A stretch of DNA of 64,000 bases from Coprinellus micaceus (lineage: Eukaryota > Basidiomycota > Agaricomycetes > Agaricales > Psathyrellaceae): assembly GCA_951394405.1 (NCBI GenBank), contig OX596340.1, forward strand, positions 3,472,001-3,536,000, written 5' to 3'. Of the stretch, positions 56,317 to 64,000 are shown one piece after another; within the stretch, counting starts at the first letter, position 1, and every line of letters starts with the position of its first letter. Position numbers and translations under genes: made by a program. The notes under the pieces are model-generated. The model made no database searches, was not told the origin of the DNA, and saw nothing but the letters and a program-made list of their open reading frames with translations.

Positions 56317-57930
56317 ATGCCTCCCTGGTTCCGTACCTCTCGCTCTCCAAAGCTAGCATATCACGACGCCCCTCTTAACTCAGTTGTCTTCTCGCCCGAT
56401 GGCAAATTCTTGGCGTCCTCAGGTACGATGAGCAGACCATGGACCTGGCGAGTCGGTGTGCTGAGTTCTTCGCAGGCGACGACGGCAAGATCAATATTAT
56501 ATCCTCCTCGGGCATGAACATAGACAGTATCAAAAGCAAGCAGGGATCCGTCATCGCGCTGGCGTGGTTGAAAGTAGGCCTGCCGCGCGATTTCAAGATG
56601 ATTCTCTCAGCTGGTTCAGACGGAACCGTAAAGCTGTGGCGAGCTGCCGAAGGGGTACGATAAACGTCCGTGTTCCGTGAATACGAGCTCACTAAACTTT
56701 GGATAGCGATCCTTTCGCCTTGTGCAGTCCGTCACCGTCAGCGAGTCGGCCATTGAAGATATGGATTTGCATGGGTCAAAGCTCGCCGTCGTTGGCAAGA
56801 GCGGGATTTTTCTCTACGACATTCGCCCTCACGCCCCGAAAGTGTTCAAGCCCGCTCATTGCTCTTTGAAGGGCGTCGTCAGAGGCAAGATCCAGACGGA
56901 CCAAGGGAAGATACGAAGTGTCCGCTTCATCAACAATGGCCACGCGGTACTCGTCGGACTATTCAACTACGTCTTGTGAGTCTTGCTGCACCTTCTGTCT
57001 GGTCGTGGAGCTGACAGCTAGGCAGGCTTGCTTGGGATCTACCCACTAACCGCCTCCTCTTTCGCCACCAAATCGAAACGAGAATGTGAGTCGTAACTTC
57101 CGCGTAAAGCTGGTCCAGTTGACGGAGCAACCCACAGTGGTAACATGGATTGGAATGAGGAAGGACGGTCGTTGGCGGTGTGGAACATGGACGATGGTGT
57201 GGACCTCTACAAGATTGACGGAACGTTCGTCCCTATTCCCGAGAAGATCCCCCTCAAGATTGAGCGCAACTTCGTGATTCAAGTCCGGTTTATCGACGCC
57301 GAGACCTTGGTGGTGGGGAGCGACAATGGGCAGGTTCTCGTCGTCAATGCGTCGACCCGCGCAGTGGTACACAAGCTAAACCACGAACTTTTCAGTACGT
57401 AGTTCCAAGGTACATCACTTCGATTCACTTACCCAAACGTAAATACAGTGCGAAAATTGGTCCAGGTGGTCGGGGTGAGTGATGCTTACATCCGCGTCAA
57501 AGTGCTTGTGCTGATTGAACATGGACAGTGCTGCCAGCGAACCGTCGAGGAGACGGGCTTGTCCCAGCGGTTGATTGCCAGCGGCTCATCAGAGAAGGGT
57601 AAGAAGGGTACAATCAGGGTTTGGTCCACGTTCGGGGTGAGTGTATGAGTGTTTCCTCCAGTCTCTCAGCTGATGACGGGACAGCCGAAATTCGCGCCAC
57701 GGTCGTGGATGCAGATCATTAGACAGGCGGCGGGATGGGGCATGGTGGTTTTGGTGACGATGCTTGCGTTGGGTATGCTTGCGTTAGCTGCGGGATATAA
57801 ACTGCCCGACGAGGCGGGGTCGTCCCTGAGCCACGTGGAGAGGGTGGTAGGTGGTTGGGCTCGTGCGGGTCCGCTGAATACGAGGCGGGTCGGTGGTAGG
57901 GCGAGGAAGGCGAAATGGCCCTGTTGGTAG
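56317..57930 (+). CDS. WD40-repeat protein with C-terminal membrane helix (copy 2)
   Basis: Eight exons (56317-56422, 56476-56654, 56707-56975, 57026-57085, 57138-57394, 57449-57474, 57529-57636, 57685-57930) sum to 1,251 nt, 416 residues, all in phase. The blades are clear: LNSVVFSPDGKFLASSGDDG across the first splice, ILSAGSDGTVKLWR, IRSVRFINNGHAVLV and ETLVVGSDNGQVLVV, and the last ends IRVWSTFG. A hydrophobic helix (GMVVLVTMLALGMLALAAGY) precedes a 40-residue basic tail. The layout matches the minus-strand gene at 46502-48264, so the two may be distant paralogs. Role unknown; a membrane-tethered propeller for protein contacts is the simplest reading. Confidence 0.75.
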
Positions 57931-58544
57931 AATGCTGTACCTCGTGCCCTGTTTCGTCGCCCATAGCGCAACCCAATAGTGTACGTTCGCGCCCGCCCCG
58001 GTCTGGGGGTGTGTCAATCCAAAGGGGAAAAAATCGAGTCTTTATTCCAGCCCGGCCAAAGCTACAACCACAGACAAAGCGACGAGGGGCGTTGAGTGGC
58101 GGGCCTGGAATTTGTTCGGTACAAAGACTTCGCAATCGTATAAGAGGGGCTCACCTCGAAGCACCAGCAACCAAGCATGTTGCTGCAAGATTTGTACCGT
58201 CGTGTGCGTCGCCAGGAGCGCAGGGCACAATCGCCGTACCGAATCGTCAGGAAATTGGCCGACTTCGATGTGGGTCTGGAGGTTTCACCGTGGCTTCAAT
58301 CGCTGACGTTCTTCTTCGGCGATCATAGGAGGTACGACTTGTCGACGAGCGCTTTCCTCTGAGGAAGAGAGTTCGTGCGAACTCACATCCCCGCACCCTG
58401 GGCCCCACGTCCCGTGCACCACGTCTGGTTGCCGGTGGCACGCAAGACGGAGAACGCCAGCCCACGGCCCTGGAGGGGGGTCGACTGGAGGGCGGGGCAC
58501 CGGGAGACCGATCTCGCTGGCAACGCAAGGAACGGAAGATTCGG
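57931..58544. other. 614 bp without a supported gene
   Basis: Several frames are open on both strands, but none has a motif or a consistent exon chain. Upstream exons of the frame at 58545 may be hidden here. Confidence 0.4.
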
Positions 58545-58847
58545 ATGACGAGCCACACCTACTACTACTACTCATCCTCCAGTCCTTTCTCCACGACCCA
58601 ACTCCCGGATTGCAGATCAACTGGGGTTCCGGGGCCAAACATTGGCGACTTGTGTGTTCAGAAGGGGGAGGCGGTGTTGGAAGCAAGTGTATTTACAGGG
58701 CCAGGGTGGGAGAGGGCAGTTGAAGGTAGGGCGCATCCGTCGCTGAACGGATATGTGTGTCATTTCCAAGATGAAACAGTGCGTTGGGTGCAGAAGAAGT
58801 CGATCCAGACATATGGCTACCGCCAGAGGGTGCAGGTGCAGTCGTAG
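58545..58847 (+). CDS. Hypothetical short frame, possibly a terminal exon
   Basis: The 100-codon frame has a Tyr/Ser-rich start (TSHTYYYYSSSS) and a protein-like end (NGYVCHFQDETVRWVQKKSI). It may be the last exon of a gene beginning in 57.9-58.5 kb, or a short gene. No family recognised. Confidence 0.3.
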   Translation: MTSHTYYYYSSSSPFSTTQLPDCRSTGVPGPNIGDLCVQKGEAVLEASVFTGPGWERAVEGRAHPSLNGYVCHFQDETVRWVQKKSIQTYGYRQRVQVQS

Positions 58848-58989
58848 ATTCAGAATAGTGGATTTATATAATTATCATTAGTGCTGAGCTGTGGTCGGGC
58901 TTTCGGATCCAAAGGTGAATGACGAAGTGATGCCGGTCGAAGACTGATGCGGATCAAGCGTTCAGGCTAGATTGGCGCCGAAGCTCTTG

Positions 58990-59430
58990 ATGAAAGGTCG
59001 TTGGCGGTGGGCGAGTCTCCTCGCTCCCCCTACAATGGAGGTAATTACCAACAGGATGGAGTTCCCCCGCAACGCGAGCCCGGACCCGGATTTTGACTTC
59101 GACATCACCAACCGTACGCTCTTTGACAACTATGACGACGGTTTCATGGGCGTCCGTGAGCGTGCGGCTGGGGAGGGAGGTAAGTCCATGTGTGACCTTG
59201 ATAACTACAAGCGGTCCCACTCGCCACCAGATCCACCCCCGGAGGAGAGTCACTTCCCATTCGCCGACAAGCCTGCTTCCCTGACGCCCAAGCCCCATCC
59301 TCCAAAGGGTTCACAAGGGAAGGACTATAGTTTACCGGAACTTCTTTGCCATTGGGACCCCGCCTCGTACACGGCTGTTCAGGTAAGGGTTCGTTCTTGC
59401 AGGTCTCGCAGATTCATCCGAGTTCGATAG
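58990..59430 (+). CDS. Hypothetical protein upstream of the transposase
   Basis: This frame runs from ATG 58990 (further in-frame ATGs at 59035 and 59056). It contains an acidic segment (SPDPDFDFDITNRTLFDNYD) and a Pro/His-rich segment (SPPDPPPEESHFPF). A GTAAGG donor at 59383 suggests a splice, but no partner exon was found. It lies on the same strand as the transposase, 370 bp upstream, and could be an accessory frame of the same element. Confidence 0.3.
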   Translation: MKGRWRWASLLAPPTMEVITNRMEFPRNASPDPDFDFDITNRTLFDNYDDGFMGVRERAAGEGGKSMCDLDNYKRSHSPPDPPPEESHFPFADKPASLTPKPHPPKGSQGKDYSLPELLCHWDPASYTAVQVRVRSCRSRRFIRVR

Positions 59431-59800
59431 ACTGCCTTGCGGAAAATCTCGATGACTAAATTCGTAACGGTCAGAACGTACGAAGACCAAACAGAAGCTT
59501 CAAAGGACGAATACTTACGGGAGGTGAGCCCGAGTTGCGAGGCCCCAGTGGAGGTCATCTGATACCTCGCGATAGGCCATCCAATCTTTCCCCTTTATCG
59601 ATGATTACCCGTCTGGGTGGCCCGCCGTCGAATTTGCCAAGATGTATCTGAAAAATAGCTCCCATTTCGCAACTAAGAAGGCGAAGGGAAGTCAGTGACA
59701 TGTGGCCATGTGGTGATCTTGATATCGCGTACCTAGGTAGACAAGTATATATGGCACTAATGCATCCAGTCCGGCATGTCCCCTCCTTTCGAAACACCCC

Positions 59801-62800
59801 ATGCCCAAGGACAAGACAAAAAATCCCCTCAAATTGTGCAGATGCACCAAGTGCCATGAGCGAACATCCGTCGATAAAGTCGGGAGAGAAGTACGAGGGC
59901 AATGGGTGAGCAAGCACGTCTTCAAGGAACACCAGAGGGCGGAGAGCTGGAAAGACGTGGACATGGAGGAGGTAGAGAGTACCGCTCTTCATGCGACCGT
60001 GGACGACGTCCCAATGACATCTGGGGAAAATGTCATGTTTAATTCCCATCGCCCCCATCGTGCAGAGGTCGGGGGTATGAATGACTCTGATGAGGGGGAA
60101 CAGGCTGAGGAAGGTAAGTGGGTCCCCACGGCTTCATTTGGGGTGAAGTCCATTTGTCCATAGGGAGCGGGCTGACGGGGGGCATAGTCGCCATGGATGA
60201 AGATATGCGCATCGAGCTCAACGATTGGGGGAAGCGCCTGTACGATGCCCGACAAGCTTTCCACCACCGACCTGAGAACACCAACACTATCCACTTCGAG
60301 GACCCGAATCCCGCTGACCTCACGACGATTCCACCGCTCCATTACGTCGGCAGCAGCGAGCTCCTGAAGTACCAAGCCTTTCTCAACAGACTCCAGAGTC
60401 ACTTGAATGGCCTCGATATCCAAGGGGAAGAATTGAAGCGAGTGGAAGCGGCGCTGCGAGCCGAGATCGAAGGCGAGCTGCTCATCCTGCGCGGGGCCAT
60501 ATCGAGAGCGTGGCAGGCTCGTAAGGCCCAACTGACGACGCCATGGCCGGCTAACGTGACGATAATTCAAAAAGGTATGGCGATTTTCGCCCTGGCTTCA
60601 ACACTTTCTGAATTGATGATTAGGCAACCGTGGAGACCTCCAGACCGCGGCAAAGATCATCTTCGCTTATCTTGCGACGGTGGTGTGCATGTCGCTAATG
60701 GACAACACCTCTCGAAACGGTGCGGGCTTCCTGTTGCTCATGATGCGGGCTTTGGTGACTACGTGCTGCATTCGTTACGTCCGTCACTGTGGTGGGGCAT
60801 CAGCAGGACGACTCCTAGACCCGTTGGCGCTTCTCGGCGAGGGACATCCTTGGCCGATAGACCTCCGAACGGCCATAGAAGCATTGGAGATCGACCCTGA
60901 GACGGTGGTGATGGCGTGTTGTAAGGTATGCAGATCGATATACGAACCGTCTCTGGACAAGAATACCCCCTATCCCGCCGTGTGCAGCTACAAGGCATTC
61001 CCCTGGGAAAACCCTTGCGGGGCAAAGCTGGTGAAGGATGGACCGAATAAAGCGACGCCCCTGCATCCCTTCCTCTATCAACGGATGGAAACTTGGCTGA
61101 ATAGGATGTTGTCGAGGAAGATCATCGTTGAAGGAATCCAGGAAGTCTCGAGATCATGGGGACAGGTCGCTACCAAGATCACGGACATGATCTTCGCGAA
61201 GGCTTTGCGCAAGCTGTTGGGACCCGATGGACGACCCTTCATGGCTGCCCCAGCAGGTGAATTACGCCTCGCCTTCACCCTGAACGTGGATTGGTTCAAC
61301 CCTTTTGGACGGAGGACGGCAGGGAAACACGCGTCGGTTGGAGGGATTTACATGGTATGTATGAACCTTCCGATTCATTTGCGGTACCGAGTGGAAAATA
61401 TTTATCTTGTGGGCATAATACCGGGCCCCAACGAACCAAACGTCAACCAAATCAACCACGTCCTCCGCCCATTGGTCGACTCCCTCCTCCGCTTCTGGCA
61501 CACGGGCGTTCATTTCGCGTGGACAGCGGCCCACCCCAGGGGGTGTCGCGTCCGGGCAGTTGTCGCCGCCTTGATTTGCGACATTCCAGCGATGAGGAAG
61601 GTTGCAGGTTTCGCTGGCCACACCGCGAATCTCTTCTGTTCCTTCTGTAAATTACTCCGCTCCCAAGTCGCTAACCTCGACAAGACCACCTGGCCGTCGC
61701 GCACTCGACAGGATCATATGGATGCCGCCAAAAAGTATAGGGACGCGCCGGACAAGAAGACGAAGGATAAGGAGTTCGAGGAGAACGGTGTTCGCTGGTC
61801 CGAGTTACTCCGCCTCCCCTATTGGGATCCACTACAGTTCTCCGTGGTCGACTCAATGCACAATCTGTTCCTCAACAACTGCAAGCAACATTGCCGGGAG
61901 ATATGGGGGATGGATAGCGGAGTTGGGTCGAACAAGAAGATGCCGGCCCACGACCCCGCACAGCAGGCACGAGAAATTGACAAGGTCAAAAAGGCTATCG
62001 AAAAGAGTGAGAAGAATAACATGACGAAGGCGCGGAAATCGTACCTTGAGGCCTTTATCGAGGTCAACCATGTTCGCGTCACCAGTAAGAAACCGACGAA
62101 AGCTGACCTCGCGGAAGCACTAAGACAATGGGTAAGTCGACGCTCAGCCATCTCCAGCAAGTGCTCACTTTATTCTAGAGGAGCACCAATAAAACCGTCG
62201 ATGTAGCCAGCCCCGAGCCGCTTCCCTATCCCGTCTATAATTTCCCCCTCCCAGGCAGACGAGAAGTCGTCTTGAACGCTGTTGTCTTATCGGAGGTCGT
62301 GAAGGATATCAGAAGGACCTCCCTACCGAGTTGGCTTTCCGCCCCGTCGCAGAACATAGGGACGAAGAAGCAGGGCAAGCTGTCTGCGGACCAATGGCGA
62401 ACGATTTGCACGGTCAGCCTTGTCATCACCCTGATAAGGCTGTGGGGCGGTGGTGGGGAGTTTTCCATGCCGAAACGGTGGCTGGATAACTTTCTCCAGC
62501 TTGTCACAATCATTCGCTTCGCAACAAGGCGATCGGTGTCTCCCGAGTCCATCGCCATAGTTGAGGAGCATCTTGGCGTATATCTCAACGGCCTCGTCGA
62601 GTTATTTGGCGCCGACGTCTTGACCCTGAATCACCACCTGTCCCTTCACCTCCCCGACTTCCTCCATCGGCTGGGGCCCGTTCATGGGTGGTGGACCTTC
62701 GCGTTTGAACGATATAACGGAATCATTCAACGCTTCAACACGAACAACAAGTTCGGTAAGCTGGGATAGCGACGCCCATGGTCAATGGACTGACCATAAT

Positions 62801-63515
62801 TTCAGGGGAACTGGAGTCGACATTTATGCGGACGTTCTGTCGAGGGGGGAATCTACGTTCGATGATGGCCGAGCTTCCGGGGAGCGATGTGGACGACGAG
62901 CTGAATGGCCTCTTGCATACGCTAAAGGCGGGATTCGACCAGGCTTTCTCCACGCAGTTCCGAGGCACCCTCAAGGCTGATCTGCTTGTGTTGGGCACGG
63001 ATGGGAAGGTAGAGTCTCAGAGCTGCTGGGTTGTCGATGAAGAAGAGCACTTGCTTCCTCCCGCCGTGTATGACGCACTGTCGTCGCGAATTGAGGCCGA
63101 ATCAGCACACGCGATTCATAACAGACGATGCCAGCTATCCAAAAGGTTCAAGGTGCGGGGCCTTGACTTCACGGCGAAGAAAGAATCCAAGGGGAACGCC
63201 CAAATCCTGTTTCGGACGAAGTCGAGTGAGGGTGCGACGGTGAACGCGGCGGGGCAGATCGATACGATTTTCCGGCACAAATATCGCGAGCCAGTCTCCG
63301 GCACAGAAGTCGTCCAAACGTATTTTGCGGTCAAGAGGTACCTCGAGCTCAACGAAGAGGACGCTTCAAAAGACCCGTATCGACGATATCCTCGCTTGGA
63401 CGTTCGACTCTGCTACAACAAGTTTGAGGATGAGCCCTATGTCATCACCAAGGATGAGATTGTTGCCCACCTCGCGACCTGTCCTGTGCATTTGGGCGAA
63501 ACGTACTTCATGATG
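59801..63515 (+). pseudogene. Plavaka/Tnp2-like (CACTA-type) transposase, cut by a copia LTR
   Basis: Exons 59801-60113, 60164-60574, 60624-62131, 62179-62755 and 62806-63515 join in phase to 1,173 codons up to the insertion. The N-terminus has a metal-binding pattern (CRCTKCHE, later KHVFKEHQ), as in related transposases. The catalytic core includes LNVDWFNPFG (first Asp), CDIPAMRKVAGF with the CSFC knuckle, and LRLPYWDPLQFSVVDSMHNLF, the best-known signature of Agaricomycete Tnp2/Plavaka proteins. A later block, LNHHLSLHLPDFL with GWWTFAFERYNGIIQRFN, is also typical. It would cut and paste a DNA element. The frame passes straight into the LTR at 63516, so the natural C-terminus is lost or lies beyond the window. 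Confidence 0.88.
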
Positions 63516-64000
63516 TGTTGGAAGACAATGCTCATGTCAACTCTATCTCTACAAAGAATACCTCTATTTCGAACGTTTTACTTATCTTCTATTGTTCTAC
63601 AGAGAACAACAAGCACCTTGTATTATTCCCATTATACTCGCACTTATTGTTCTCTTATCTCCACCTTATCTCCATTCACTGCTATTGTTCTCTACTTATG
63701 GAACGTCTATTGTTCTTTCCTATTGTTCCGCATATAGGTTATCTATTGTTCTCCACAGTATATAGTCCACACTGTAAGTGGGTGAGTCCCCATCGAACTC
63801 TCCCCACTTACAGGTGCGTATCTTGTATACCCTACTTACTTCCAATCTAACATCGAACTCTCCCCACTTACAGTGGGTCATACTTGCATCGTTCTACAAG
63901 TTATGAGCCCCGGGCTCCTCTGATCACGCCACCCGTTATCAGACACCGCGGTAACCGCTCCACTGCCCCTCGATCGCCCATAGCCTACGGCCTCTTCTCG
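63516..64000 (+). mobile_element. Second copy of the copia element, 5' end only
   Basis: The LTR at 63516-63898 is 383 bp long and differs from the LTRs at 28804 and 34629 at only two positions (G to A in CTCTGCTTATGG; T to C in TCTAATATCG). The primer binding site TTATGAGCCCCG and leader follow, with one further difference, until the window ends. The five bases before it are TGATG, the predicted target duplication. Confidence 0.95.

Noticed and set aside
59555..60058. Minus-strand gene opposite the transposase start
   Set aside because: The frame is antisense to the metal-binding N-terminus of the transposase and has no motif of its own.
1..64000. CRISPR arrays, bacterial operons, ribosome binding sites, rRNA genes
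   Set aside because: Introns, LTR elements and gene families show a fungal nuclear sequence. No spacer-repeat array or rRNA segment was seen.

Overview
The window reads as nuclear DNA of a basidiomycete fungus, most likely an Agaricomycete. It has many short introns with GT..AG borders, a nuclear tRNA-Ile, a Dicer-like RNase III protein, a STE14-type methyltransferase, a Kv-type potassium channel, a Ty1/copia retrotransposon and a Plavaka/CACTA-type transposase typical of this group. No order or species can be fixed from the sequence alone. All exon models were built by hand from splice motifs and reading frame. For most multi-exon genes the summed exon lengths are an exact multiple of three, which is the main internal check.

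Region by region. 0.5-2.3 kb: an APH-fold kinase-like gene on the plus strand. 4.25 kb: tRNA-Ile(AAT). 7.2-9.6 kb: a 13-exon MFS transporter. 10.3-11.0 kb: an isoprenylcysteine methyltransferase. 11.8-20.2 kb (minus): a 9-exon Dicer-like gene of 2,468 codons, with a proline-rich insert of about 420 residues inside its helicase domain. 20.7-22.8 kb (plus): a Kv-type channel divergent from Dicer.

23.5-42.2 kb is a tandem array on the minus strand in which APH-like kinase genes and F-box-like genes alternate. Two full units, a 3' fragment and a broken leading F-box copy are visible. Only the kinase at 37.2-39.0 kb and the F-box gene at 39.7-41.4 kb look intact. The others carry a nonsense codon, a frameshift, truncations or mobile-element insertions. 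Those insertions are a 1.49-kb element with perfect 17-bp terminal inverted repeats, a 6.2-kb copia element with two identical 383-bp LTRs and a CAATG target duplication, and a 663-bp solo LTR with a GGTCC duplication.

42.3-46.5 kb is mostly non-coding and contains a tRNA-like half and a perfect 16-bp-arm hairpin. 46.5-63.5 kb is a compact block of genes with no household function I can name: two WD40 proteins with a C-terminal membrane helix, a 1,503-codon mostly disordered protein with internal repeats, two small conserved-looking genes, and a Plavaka/Tnp2-like transposase. The transposase is cut by the 5' end of a second, nearly identical copy of the same copia element, which runs off the window.

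The four conserved genes in 7-23 kb look like ordinary chromosome. The kinase/F-box array and the transposase block look like accessory, fast-changing DNA. The Dicer gene belongs to the pathway that normally silences elements such as the young copia copies nearby, but nothing here shows that the two are linked.
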